This document shows positions 54,572 to 63,458 of a stretch of 64,000 nucleotides of DNA, piece by piece. Every line of letters begins with the position of its first letter. Position 1 is the first letter of the stretch. This DNA is from Paenibacillus campinasensis. Its GTDB lineage: Bacteria > Bacillota > Bacilli > Paenibacillales > Paenibacillaceae. Position numbers and translations under genes: made by a program. Location: the NCBI RefSeq assembly GCF_002272015.1, contig NZ_NPBY01000006.1, forward strand, positions 1-64,000, in the 5' to 3' direction. The notes below the pieces were generated by a model. The model saw only the letters and a list, made by a program, of their open reading frames with translations. It had not been told where the DNA came from and did no database searches.

Positions 54572-56572
54572 ATGACATGGTGGAGCAGCAACAGGCTCAG
54601 GCTGATCCAGAATAATCTGCGTGAAGTCGACGCGAATATGGACGTTGATGCGCTCATCCATCAGCTTAAGCAACTGGAAGCCAATGTACTGATGATGAAT
54701 GCAGGCGGCATATTTGCCTTCTATCCGTCCCGACTTCGCTATCATTATGTAACTCCCTACTTGAAAAAGGATCTGCTAGGCGAAGCGATAGCCAAAGCTC
54801 ACGCGAACGGGATTCGCTTCATTGCCCGGTTCGACTTCAGCAAGGCGCATGAGTCGGTGTTCAGGCAGAGACCGGAATGGTTCTACCGTACTAGGGAAGG
54901 ACGGGAGGTGAACTATTACGGCATCGTTCACACCTGTCTGAACGGGGGCTATCAGCAGCGTTATTCCCTTGATATTTTGACAGAAGTGTTAAGCAGCTAT
55001 GATGTGGACGGCGTATTCTTTAATATGTTTGGTTATCAAAACTGGGATTACAGCGGGAATCATTACGGCATCTGTTATTGCGACAACTGCAGGACGCGTT
55101 TTCGGGAAATGTATGGTCTTCAGCTTCCGGAGCCAGAGCAGCAAGATGACTTCGTGTACAGGAAGTATCGCGAATTCCAAGAGATCACCGCAATGGAAAT
55201 GCTGGATACCATCCACGATCATATCAAGGCGTTGAATCCGCAGACAGCGATCAGTACCTATCATCCACATAAGGTGGATATCGTTAGGCATGAGTCGGCT
55301 ACCGCATTAAATCGCGCTTCTTCGAAATGGTTGTATTCGGCTGCGGAGAACGTGATGCCGATTTCCGGCAGCTATGATGACAAGCTGTCAAGCAACTGCT
55401 CCATTAACGCCATCGACCTGACCTACAGGTTCACAGGGGTATCGCGATATGAAACCGAGATTAGGCTGTACGAAAATTTGGTGAATGGTTCGGGGCTGGA
55501 TTTTTGCATTATCGGTGTTTTCGAAGATTATCCGGACATGGACAATATGGATAGCGTCGCGAAGGTTTTTCGGTTTCACAAGAAGCACGAGCATCTGTTT
55601 GGCAGCTTCTCCTCCATGGCTGACGTTGTGCTCGTGAAGCCGCCGGCCTCCGAGCGGGATTCATATACAGAATACCTGGGACTATTCAAGATGCTGAAGG
55701 AGTCCCATATCCTCTTTGATGTGATCTCACAGAATCGATTGGAGCAGCTCCGCAGAAGCAGGGCCAGGGTGGTGGTGCTGCCGGGAATCACAAGGACGAC
55801 AGCGGAGGAGCTGGATGTTCTGCTGGAAGCAAGGGATGGCGGCAAGCATATTCTGGCAACGGGAGCGGCCTTGTCCGCTCAAACGACCGCGCTTTCGCGC
55901 CTGTTCGGGACTTCGGTGGATACGATCATCGCCGACACGACGGCCTCCTATATGGTCGTGGATGATAAGGCCATGTACCCTGAGCTTGAGCGAAAGCAGT
56001 GGGTTATCGTCCAAGGTCCTTTTGCAGTCCTTCACCCCGGAAGCCAGGCATCCGCAAAACTCCCCTATATGGCGCCATCCAGCTTCGGACCGCCGGAGCG
56101 GGCGTACGGGCATGAGCTTACGGACCGCTATGGTCTCGTTCTATTCGGGAATACAACGGATAGCAAGGGGATGGGGGCGTACATGGGCTGGAACGTTGGC
56201 CGTTTGTACCATGACCACGGTTTTGCGGACCATAAATATATCGTATGCGGGGCGATACGACACTTGTTGAACGGAACTGCGACACTGCGCGCCAGAGCTC
56301 ATCCCAGCGTGGAGATCAACCTCCACCGGTTGCCGGATGAATCCTATATGCTGCAATTGTTGAATTTATCGGGCTTTAATGGATCGACCTATGAAGCGCC
56401 GATTGATATGCATGATATTGAGATTCAATTGCGAGGAATCGGCCAGGTTGACCATGTGGAAGCTTTGGTTGATGGTCAGACGGCTGAGCTTCAAAGGGAC
56501 GAAAACTTGATCGCCCTCAAGATTCCCAAGCTTGGGGTCTATGCCGCCTATCATCTGCAGGGTAACACGTAG
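54572..56572 (+). CDS. Putative glycoside hydrolase, GHL6-like, paralogue 1
   Basis: 666 residues from ATG 54572 (AAAGGAGTGG 8 bases upstream); no signal peptide. The N-terminal half is a TIM-barrel-like segment with RFIARFDFSKAHESV (about 86-100), RPEWFYR, DVDGVFFNMFGYQNW (about 145-160) and a Cys cluster CYCDNCRTRF (about 168-177) that may bind metal. The C-terminal part (about 380-580) resembles a beta-galactosidase trimerisation/Class I amidotransferase-like domain, followed by a beta domain. It shares the barrel blocks with the next gene. By eye this fits the uncharacterised GHL6 family (PF14871) rather than a CAZy GH family I can name. The catalytic residues are not identified. Confidence 0.65.
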   Translation: MTWWSSNRLRLIQNNLREVDANMDVDALIHQLKQLEANVLMMNAGGIFAFYPSRLRYHYVTPYLKKDLLGEAIAKAHANGIRFIARFDFSKAHESVFRQRPEWFYRTREGREVNYYGIVHTCLNGGYQQRYSLDILTEVLSSYDVDGVFFNMFGYQNWDYSGNHYGICYCDNCRTRFREMYGLQLPEPEQQDDFVYRKYREFQEITAMEMLDTIHDHIKALNPQTAISTYHPHKVDIVRHESATALNRASSKWLYSAAENVMPISGSYDDKLSSNCSINAIDLTYRFTGVSRYETEIRLYENLVNGSGLDFCIIGVFEDYPDMDNMDSVAKVFRFHKKHEHLFGSFSSMADVVLVKPPASERDSYTEYLGLFKMLKESHILFDVISQNRLEQLRRSRARVVVLPGITRTTAEELDVLLEARDGGKHILATGAALSAQTTALSRLFGTSVDTIIADTTASYMVVDDKAMYPELERKQWVIVQGPFAVLHPGSQASAKLPYMAPSSFGPPERAYGHELTDRYGLVLFGNTTDSKGMGAYMGWNVGRLYHDHGFADHKYIVCGAIRHLLNGTATLRARAHPSVEINLHRLPDESYMLQLLNLSGFNGSTYEAPIDMHDIEIQLRGIGQVDHVEALVDGQTAELQRDENLIALKIPKLGVYAAYHLQGNT

Positions 56573-56605
56573 GGCACAGTTGTCACAAAAAGGAGGAACT
56601 TATTC

Positions 56606-58660
56606 ATGTCCGCTAACGAATGGTGGTGGCATCAGCCGCTTCGCATCATCCAGCCCAACATGCAGGTGAAGGACACGGCGCGGATTGACCCTGAGCGGCT
56701 GGCCAAACAACTGAAAGAGATGTGTGCCAATACGGTTGTTTTTAATGTGGGCGGGATATACGCCTGGTACAGGAGCGAGGTTCCGTTTCACCACGTGAAT
56801 GAATTTCTGCCGGATCAGGGGGATCTGCTGCAGGAGATGATTGAGTGCTTTCATCGGGAGGGCTTGCGGTTTGTGGCAAGATACGATTTCAGCAAGGCGG
56901 ATGACTTCGTATATCAGCATCGGCCAGAGTGGTTTGTGCGAAGCAAGGACGGAGAACCGGAGATCATCGGAGCCAAGCGGCCGGGGAATTGGTCGCTATT
57001 GATGTCCACCTGCATCAATACCGGATATCGCAACGAAGCGCTGGCTGTGCCGGTACTGCGGGAAACGCTGAATCAATATGATATCGACGGCGTTTTTTTC
57101 AATAATCCGGGTACGATTCCTTGCTTGTGCGGAAATTGCCAGGACAAATACCAGGAGCTGTACGGATATCCGATGCCGGAGAATCAAGCCGAGCTGGACC
57201 GAACCTGGGGCTCGATATGTCTTCGCCACAATATGGAGCTGCTGAACGGCACGATCAAGGAGATCCGGAAGGAGGTGCCGGTACTCGGGTATTATAATCT
57301 GTTTCATGAAAGCTTAGAGGATCGGAAGGCCGGAAGCGATCTGCTATGCACAGAGCCGCAAAATGTCCTTTCTCGCGGGTATCGCCATATCCCGGAATTT
57401 TGGAAGCCTGCGCTGAGCATTAAGCTGGGCCGGGGCAAGGCACTCGCCGCTCCGCCGCTCGGCATTGTTCATTCCTGCCCCGGGATGGATTGGAGGCATA
57501 CCGGGATGCCGCCGGCTGAATACGCGTTCTGGTTGGCACAAATTCCGGCATATGGGGGCCAGATTTGGCATTCGTTGACCGGAATTCCTGACACGATTAC
57601 GGATAAGCGTATTCTGAGAACGGTAAAGGCTCATAACTCCCGGGAAGAGAAGTTGGCAGAAGAGATGCATGAAGTAGAAGCTCTGGCGGAGACAGCCCTG
57701 CTATGGCATTCAGGCAGGTCGGTAGGGGGCTGGGCGGACGGGCTTGTCAGCCGCCAAATTCCGTTTGACATCCTGCCGCAGGAAGAAGCCGGCCTGGTGA
57801 CGTTGAAACGGTATCGCACTGTAATCGTTCCGGAATTGTATCCGATCGGCCAGAGGGAACTGTCCTCGTGGCGGGCATATGTAGAGCAAGGCGGAAACCT
57901 CGTGGTGGAGGGGAGATTAAGCAGCGGCCCGTTCAGGAAGGAGCTTGCCGACCTGCTTGGCATTGAGCCTGCCATGACGGTCAGCGAGCATTTGACGGCA
58001 AGCTACCTGCGGTTCGAAGGAACCGCAAATCCGCTGCAGAAGGGGATGGAGGATACACAGCTGATTCCCCATAGGGGGCATGTTGTTTACTGCAAGCCAT
58101 CCCCTGACGCTCACGTTCTGGCCACGCTGGTGCCGCCGTTTTCTCCGCTGGAAAGTGTCGGAGCTCCGCCGGAGAGAGCCTCTCTATCCGTGCCCAGAAC
58201 CGATATTCCACTCGTGGTAAGGCATGAGAAGGGTCTGGGGAGTGTGCTGTTCCTAACGTTTTCGCTCAGTGAATTAATTGATGAATTTAAACTAGGAGAG
58301 CATTATCAGCTGCTGGACAATCTGATCGATTTAAGTAACCGGGGGGAACGGCTGCTGCGCGTTGCGCCGAATGCCGGACTTCAGGCTACAATATACCGCA
58401 ACCGGAACGGCTTCCTGCTTCATTTTGTCAACGGAACGGGAAGAAGACCGCTAGCCCAGCCGGTTCCGCTTCATCATCTTGAGGTGAGGCTTCCTCTCTC
58501 GTTAACAGGCGGGATCGCGGAAGTGAATGGCCTGCTGGAGAACGGGAAGCTTCCCTTTACGACAGACGGCGCTGAGCTGCGGTTTACCGTGCCGCAGGTT
58601 CAAGTTTGGGAAGCTGTGAAAATCACCTGCGGGCATAAGGAACCCGAGCAGGCACGCTGA
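56606..58660 (+). CDS. Putative glycoside hydrolase, GHL6-like, paralogue 2
   Basis: 684 residues with AAAGGAGGAAC before the ATG, starting 33 bases after the previous stop. It has the same layout as paralogue 1: LRIIQPNMQVKDTARIDPERLAKQLKEM, RFVARYDFSKADDFVYQHRPEWFVR (about 92-115), DIDGVFFNNPGTIPCLCGNCQDKYQELYGYPMPE (about 157-190), then a C-terminal domain with GRLSSGPFRKELADLL and a beta end domain. The Cys cluster is CLCGNC against CYCDNC in paralogue 1. Divergence in the C-terminal half suggests different substrates or sequential action. Cytoplasmic, since no signal is present, so substrate arrives through the ABC importer. Confidence 0.65.
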   Translation: MSANEWWWHQPLRIIQPNMQVKDTARIDPERLAKQLKEMCANTVVFNVGGIYAWYRSEVPFHHVNEFLPDQGDLLQEMIECFHREGLRFVARYDFSKADDFVYQHRPEWFVRSKDGEPEIIGAKRPGNWSLLMSTCINTGYRNEALAVPVLRETLNQYDIDGVFFNNPGTIPCLCGNCQDKYQELYGYPMPENQAELDRTWGSICLRHNMELLNGTIKEIRKEVPVLGYYNLFHESLEDRKAGSDLLCTEPQNVLSRGYRHIPEFWKPALSIKLGRGKALAAPPLGIVHSCPGMDWRHTGMPPAEYAFWLAQIPAYGGQIWHSLTGIPDTITDKRILRTVKAHNSREEKLAEEMHEVEALAETALLWHSGRSVGGWADGLVSRQIPFDILPQEEAGLVTLKRYRTVIVPELYPIGQRELSSWRAYVEQGGNLVVEGRLSSGPFRKELADLLGIEPAMTVSEHLTASYLRFEGTANPLQKGMEDTQLIPHRGHVVYCKPSPDAHVLATLVPPFSPLESVGAPPERASLSVPRTDIPLVVRHEKGLGSVLFLTFSLSELIDEFKLGEHYQLLDNLIDLSNRGERLLRVAPNAGLQATIYRNRNGFLLHFVNGTGRRPLAQPVPLHHLEVRLPLSLTGGIAEVNGLLENGKLPFTTDGAELRFTVPQVQVWEAVKITCGHKEPEQAR

Positions 58661-58755
58661 CAATCGTTCGAATAGCAGGGGCACCTTAGATAGAGGCGGA
58701 TAATCCTGGAAACCAAGATCAGATTCTATATATGGCAGGAGAGGGGAACAGAAGA

Positions 58756-59679
58756 ATGACTGTACAATTGGACAACGCAAGAATCGGTTTTATCGGAACG
58801 GGCGTTATGGGAAGCAGCATGGCCAAGCATTTACAGCAGGGAGGATACAAGCTTTCCATTTATACACGGACCAAAGCGAAAGCACAGGAGCTGCTTGATC
58901 TGGGGATGGAATGGAAGGCCTCCCCGGGAGAGCTGGCTGCCGAATGCGACGTCGTGATCACGATGGTGGGTTATCCAAGTGATGTTAGAGCTCTTTATCT
59001 GGGTGAGGACAGAGTGATTGATCATGCACGGCCAGGGACATACCTCATCGATATGACAACATCAAGCCCGCTTCTGGCCAAGCAAATTTATGAATCGGCC
59101 TGCTTAAAGGGGCTGCATGCGTTGGATGCCCCTGTATCAGGGGGAGATGTTGGGGCAAGGAATGGGACGCTATCCATCATGGTGGGAGGAGATGACCAAG
59201 CGTTCAACACCGTCCTCCCGATCTTTGAACAGATGGGCAACCGCATCGTACTGCAGGGAGGTCCTGGAGCCGGTCAACACACGAAGATGGTGAATCAGAT
59301 CGCCATAGCTTCCAATATGGTTGGGGTATGCGAAGCGCTTGTGTATGCTGCGGAGGCGGGTCTGGATCTGAAAAAGGTGCTGAGCAGCATTGAGACAGGC
59401 GCTGCCGGGAGCTGGTCTTTGAGCAACCTTGCCCCTAGGATCATCGAGGGAGACTTCGAGCCTGGCTTTTATGTGAAGCATTTCATCAAGGACATGGAAA
59501 TTGCGCTGCAGGTGGCGGATGACATGAAGATTGAGCTTCCAGGCCTATCGCTGGCTCGTCAGTTATATGCCCGGATCGCTGAAGCCGGGTTAACCGAGAA
59601 GGGAACGCATGCGCTTTATCTGGCTTGGGATAAGAATGAAGGTGCACAAGGGGGCGAAGGAGGGCGTTATCATCCATGA
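58756..59679 (+). CDS. NAD(P)-dependent beta-hydroxyacid dehydrogenase
   Basis: 307 residues from ATG 58756 (GAGAGGGG about 10 bases upstream). It belongs to the 6-phosphogluconate-dehydrogenase-like superfamily: GFIGTGVMGSSMAKHL (about 11-26) for the cofactor, DAPVSGGDVGARNGTLSIMVGG (about 119-140) substrate loop, GPGAGQHTKMVNQ (about 172-184) with catalytic Lys near 180, and FYVKHFIKDMEIAL (about 239-252). Closest in pattern to 3-hydroxyisobutyrate and tartronate semialdehyde (GarR/HibA-like) reductases. In this locus it probably acts on an acidic sugar breakdown product (inference). Confidence 0.9.
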   Translation: MTVQLDNARIGFIGTGVMGSSMAKHLQQGGYKLSIYTRTKAKAQELLDLGMEWKASPGELAAECDVVITMVGYPSDVRALYLGEDRVIDHARPGTYLIDMTTSSPLLAKQIYESACLKGLHALDAPVSGGDVGARNGTLSIMVGGDDQAFNTVLPIFEQMGNRIVLQGGPGAGQHTKMVNQIAIASNMVGVCEALVYAAEAGLDLKKVLSSIETGAAGSWSLSNLAPRIIEGDFEPGFYVKHFIKDMEIALQVADDMKIELPGLSLARQLYARIAEAGLTEKGTHALYLAWDKNEGAQGGEGGRYHP

Positions 59680-60584
59680 GGCACTTAAAGATAGGTGCCC
59701 TAATCAAGGGTGTCTACGCGGAGGAAGTTATTCCCTATTACCTGGATCATGGCTTTGAAAGCTTTGGCATCACTTACTGGCAGACGACAGGCGACATCGA
59801 TCTTAAAGAGCAAGCCAAGCGAGTTCGCGAGCTGCTGGGCGGCAGCGGAGCTGTTGTGTCCAGCCTGACGGTTTTTGGCAATCCCCTAACCGGTACCGGC
59901 GATAATGCCGACACCTTGGCAAGCTGGGAGCGCGCGATCGACCATGCCGCCGCATTCGGCTGCGACGTGGTATCCGGATTTACAGGACGGATTCCGGACG
60001 AACCGATCCCGGCTTCTTTGCCGAAGTTCAAGCAGGTATTCGGCGAGCTTGCCCGCAGGGCAGAGGATCGCGGAGTCCGCTTGGCCTTTGAAAACTGCGA
60101 TATGCACGGCACATGGGACAAGGGCGACTGGAACATCGCCCACAACCCGACTGCATGGGAGCTTATGTTTGACGCGCTGCCGAATGACAACCTGGGACTG
60201 CAGTGGGAGCCGTGCCATCAGATGGTCAGCCTGATCGATCCGATTGCCCAGCTAAGGAGATGGGCATCCAAGATTTTTCATGTACACGGCAAGGATGCCA
60301 CCATCGCATGGGATGTCATTCGGGAGCATGGCATCCATGGTCCTCATCCGTTTGTGTGGCACCGGACGCCTGGCTTCGGGGATACGAACTGGACGGATGT
60401 AGTGACGATACTGATGCAACAAGGCTATGAAGGCAGCATCGACATCGAAGGCAGGCATGACCCGGTCTTCAAGGACGAGCTGGAGATGAGCGCGCAGGTA
60501 AGCTCGCTTCAATATTTGAAACGATGCCGGGGCGGTGAATATGTCACGAATCCACGGATTTCATACGGCAGCGGAAAGCTGTAG
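59676..60584 (+). CDS. Sugar phosphate isomerase/epimerase family protein
   Basis: 302 residues in the xylose-isomerase-like TIM-barrel family. The metal ligands are visible as FENCDMH (Glu about 136), QWEPCHQM (His about 179), HVHGKDA (His about 205) and the C-terminal SIDIEGRHD. It overlaps the dehydrogenase by 4 bases (ATGA). Proteins of this fold in sugar-oxidising loci include keto-sugar isomerases, dehydratases and 3-keto-glycoside processing enzymes. The specific reaction is not known. Confidence 0.88.
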   Translation: MRHLKIGALIKGVYAEEVIPYYLDHGFESFGITYWQTTGDIDLKEQAKRVRELLGGSGAVVSSLTVFGNPLTGTGDNADTLASWERAIDHAAAFGCDVVSGFTGRIPDEPIPASLPKFKQVFGELARRAEDRGVRLAFENCDMHGTWDKGDWNIAHNPTAWELMFDALPNDNLGLQWEPCHQMVSLIDPIAQLRRWASKIFHVHGKDATIAWDVIREHGIHGPHPFVWHRTPGFGDTNWTDVVTILMQQGYEGSIDIEGRHDPVFKDELEMSAQVSSLQYLKRCRGGEYVTNPRISYGSGKL

Positions 60585-60599
60585 CGGGGAGTGAGGCGT

Positions 60600-61613
60600 T
60601 TGAAATACAAGACGGTATTGGCCGGATGCGGCAGCATGGGGACACGCTGGCTGGAATACGCGCTGAAGCGAAACGATGTGGACCTCGTTGCCCTCGTGGA
60701 TGTTCAGCCGGAGAAGGCCCTTGAGGCTATGCAGCGCTTCGGCCTGAAGCTGCCGGTGTATGAAGCGGTGGCCGAAGCAGTTGCTTCCGAGGGAGTCGAT
60801 CTGCTGCTGGACACTTCCATCCCGGAAGCGCATGCCGCCAATGCCATTACGGCAATGGAGCATGGCGCGAACGTGATGATGGAGAAGCCGATGGCACTTT
60901 CCATGGAAGATGCCGTTCGTTTGATCAACGTGTCGGATCGTACTGGACGAAGCTGTGCAGTGATGCAAAATCGACGCTATACCAAGGAGATCAGAGCTTT
61001 GAAGGCGGAGCTTGACACCGGCCGGATCGGTCCTCCGGGCTTTGTGACAGCCGATTTTTTTCTCGGTCCGCGATTTGGCGGCTTTCGGGAAATGATGGCA
61101 CACCCTCTGCTCATTGATATGGCGATCCACACGTTTGATGCAGCAAGATATTTAATCGGGTCGGATCCCATGGCCGTGTATTGTCACGAATTTAATCCGG
61201 ACGGCTCCTGGTATCAGGGTAATTCGTCAGCTGTCTGCATATTCGAGTTCAGCTGCGGAGCGGTATTTTCATACAACGGAAGCTGGAGCGCGGTAGGGCA
61301 TTCCACCTCCTGGGAGGGAGCATGGCGGCTTGTCGGACCCAAGGGAACGATGCTGTGGGACGGCGATCATGAGCCAGTGTATGAAGGAGCGGATGCATTG
61401 GAATCAGCCTCGGCTGCCGGGAGGCAGGGTTCGTGGTATGGGCCAGAACGAAGAGAGGCATGTCTTGACGAGATGTTTGATTCATTGAAGTCCGGCAAAC
61501 GCTCGGAAACGGATATCAGTCACAATATTCACAGCTTGGCGATGACGCTGGGCGCTGTCGAAAGCGCAAAGCGGCAGGCGAAGGTATGGCTGCCTGAACT
61601 AAGCTGTATGTAG
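60600..61613 (+). CDS. Gfo/Idh/MocA family oxidoreductase
   Basis: 337 residues from TTG 60600 (GGGGAG 9 bases upstream); GTG 60591 is a weaker alternative. The N-terminal Rossmann domain has VLAGCGSMGTRWLEYAL, the EKPMA motif with catalytic Lys near residue 96, and the C-terminal substrate domain has MAHPLLIDMAIHTFDAARYL with Asp and His near 175-179. It oxidises or reduces a sugar hydroxyl or keto group with NAD(P). Together with the two preceding genes it looks like a three-step oxidation and isomerisation route for the imported glycoside. Last gene of the locus, followed by a terminator. Confidence 0.92.
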   Translation: MKYKTVLAGCGSMGTRWLEYALKRNDVDLVALVDVQPEKALEAMQRFGLKLPVYEAVAEAVASEGVDLLLDTSIPEAHAANAITAMEHGANVMMEKPMALSMEDAVRLINVSDRTGRSCAVMQNRRYTKEIRALKAELDTGRIGPPGFVTADFFLGPRFGGFREMMAHPLLIDMAIHTFDAARYLIGSDPMAVYCHEFNPDGSWYQGNSSAVCIFEFSCGAVFSYNGSWSAVGHSTSWEGAWRLVGPKGTMLWDGDHEPVYEGADALESASAAGRQGSWYGPERREACLDEMFDSLKSGKRSETDISHNIHSLAMTLGAVESAKRQAKVWLPELSCM

Positions 61614-61678
61614 GCCGCCGGGACGGGATCATCCATTGTTGCTGATCGTTAGCTTGTGAAGCGAAAGACTAAAAACGA

Positions 61679-61722
61679 AAGCGACTGGCAGGCCCTAACA
61701 AGGTGCCCGTGGCCAGTCGCTT
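61679..61722. terminator. Bidirectional terminator between the sugar locus and the antiporter gene
   Basis: Eleven-bp stem AAGCGACTGGC / GCCAGTCGCTT with a 22-base loop. A-rich and T-rich flanks on either side suit termination in both directions. Confidence 0.8.
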
Positions 61723-61729
61723 GTTCCTT

Positions 61730-62806
61730 TTAGACGAGAAAGAAAGAAACACCCAAAATAATATAAACCGCTAGAAGCAGCAGTCCCTCATACCAGTTGG
61801 AATCGCCGTCCTGCGTAATGGAGCGGGCGATAAACACGGCTACGCCGATCGCTAACAGCTCCAGGGTCGTAAATACGATATCCATCGTATTGCCGAGGAA
61901 GAAGCTGATAAACACAAGCACAGGGGCTACAAACAGGGCGATTTGCAGACTGCTGCCGACGGCGATCTCAACGGCCGCTCCGATTTTGTTCTTCATCGCC
62001 AGCATGATCGCTGCGCTATGCTCGGCGGCATTGCCGATGATGGCAACGAGGAAGGCGCCCACAAACAGCTCGCTGAGACCGTATTGATGGCTAATCGGCT
62101 CCAGCACCCCGACAAGCCATTCACTGACAAAGGCGACCATCACTGTTGCAATGACGAGATAAACGATCGAGCGCTTTTTGGACCAGGCCGGCTCATGCTC
62201 ATGCGCAAGCGCATCTTCATCGTTGCTGTCGCTGACATCTGCCAAGTATTCCTTATGTGTAATCATGGAGAACACGAGCCACGCTAAGTAAGCGACAATC
62301 AATATGCCGGCGACAATCAGACTGAGCATCTTGATGCCTTCGGTTGTGATGGAATGGGTGTTCAGAAACACAGCCGGGATAAACAAGGCGATGATGGACA
62401 GCGTCATCAGGGAGCCGTTAAGGCTTGCCAGCGTGGCGTTGTATCTCTGGATTTTAAATTTCAGCCCGCCCATGAACAGGCTCAGCCCGAGCACCAGCAG
62501 CAGATTGCCGATGATGGAGCCGGTGATGCTCGCTTTGACCATGTCGTACAGCCCTTCTCTAATCAGCAGGATCGCAATGATCAGCTCTGCTGCGTTGCCG
62601 AAGGTGGCGTTCAGAAAGCCGCCCAGGCGCTGTCCGGCGTAGTGGGCTACGCTCTCGGTCGCCCGGCCGAGAAACCCGGCTACAAAGATGACCGCAATCG
62701 CGGACAGCAGAAATTGAACGGTTGTGTTCCAGCCGGCAAAGTGTCCGGCCGCGCTCAGCAGGAAGGTCAGGATGAGCAAGATCGGCTTCAACCGCTTTTT
62801 TATCAT
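61730..62806 (-). CDS. cax: Calcium/proton exchanger (CaCA superfamily, CAX/ChaA type)
   Basis: 358 residues from ATG 62806 (GGGGTG 6 bases upstream); ATG 62815 is an alternative. Eleven or so membrane segments carry the two inverted-topology alpha repeats of CAX proteins: FGNAAELIIAILLIREG (about 70-85) and IIGNAAEHSAAIMLAMKNK (about 250-268). Each has the cation-coordinating Glu after GNAA. An acidic cytoplasmic loop with DSNDEDALAHEHEP is between them. It exports Ca2+ or Na+ for protons at the cell membrane. Single gene. Confidence 0.92.
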   Translation of the reverse strand: MIKKRLKPILLILTFLLSAAGHFAGWNTTVQFLLSAIAVIFVAGFLGRATESVAHYAGQRLGGFLNATFGNAAELIIAILLIREGLYDMVKASITGSIIGNLLLVLGLSLFMGGLKFKIQRYNATLASLNGSLMTLSIIALFIPAVFLNTHSITTEGIKMLSLIVAGILIVAYLAWLVFSMITHKEYLADVSDSNDEDALAHEHEPAWSKKRSIVYLVIATVMVAFVSEWLVGVLEPISHQYGLSELFVGAFLVAIIGNAAEHSAAIMLAMKNKIGAAVEIAVGSSLQIALFVAPVLVFISFFLGNTMDIVFTTLELLAIGVAVFIARSITQDGDSNWYEGLLLLAVYIILGVSFFLV

Positions 62807-63002
62807 CGTATGCACCCCGAATCCGATGGTTTTGTAGTAATTTGTCTAAGCTTCGCTGGAGGAAGATGTCGTTCGGTACCATATCCTTCATGTAATATAC
62901 CCATTTTTTTCGAAAAATTAATGATTCATCTGCGCTTGGCATTTGCTTTTTGGGCCTGTTAGGATTTACAATAACTGATAATGAGGTGAAGGAGGATATG
63001 GC

Positions 63003-63389
63003 ATGACGGAACAACTTCAACTGGATAGCGGTTTGATTCGGATATCGGATGATGTCGTCTCGAAAATTGCCGGACTGGCGGCGCTGGAAACACCCGGAAT
63101 TGCAGCCATGTCAGGCGGATTATCCGAAGGATGGGCCAAGCGGCTGAGCGGAAAGAATGTGCAAAAAGGTGTTACGGTGGAGGTAGGTCAGCTTGAGGCG
63201 GCCATCGATCTTCGGATTATCGTGCTCTATGAGACGCCGATTCATGAAGTCTGCCGTATGCTTCAGCAGAATGTCCGCGAAGCGGTGGAAAGCATGACCG
63301 GACTTCGAGTCGTCGAGGTGAATGTCAAGGTCGAGGGCGTTGCCTTCAAGGATGACATCATGGATGATGTGCCGCAAAGAACGAAATAG
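63003..63389 (+). CDS. Asp23/Gls24 family envelope stress protein
   Basis: 128 residues with AAGGAGGATATGGC around the start. The DUF322/Asp23 core begins at about residue 10 (IRISDDVVSKIAGLAALETPGIAAMSGG) and continues GVTVEVGQLEAAIDLRIIVLYETPIHEVCRMLQQNVREAVESMTGLRVVEVNVKVEGV. Members of this family are cytoplasmic or membrane-associated, have roles in alkaline and envelope stress, and are often fatty-acid-linked. The gene pattern fits the YloU/YqhY group in Bacillales. Own terminator. Confidence 0.92.
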   Translation: MTEQLQLDSGLIRISDDVVSKIAGLAALETPGIAAMSGGLSEGWAKRLSGKNVQKGVTVEVGQLEAAIDLRIIVLYETPIHEVCRMLQQNVREAVESMTGLRVVEVNVKVEGVAFKDDIMDDVPQRTK

Positions 63390-63421
63390 TCATCGGGGAG
63401 TACATACCCTTCCCGAAGCAT

Positions 63422-63458
63422 AAAAAAAGACTACACGGATGTCCGGTAGTCTTTTTTT
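63422..63458. terminator. Bidirectional terminator between Asp23 and ftsW genes
   Basis: Thirteen-bp stem with a 7-A arm and 7-T arm around an 11-base loop. The ftsW stop codon lies inside the hairpin. Confidence 0.88.
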
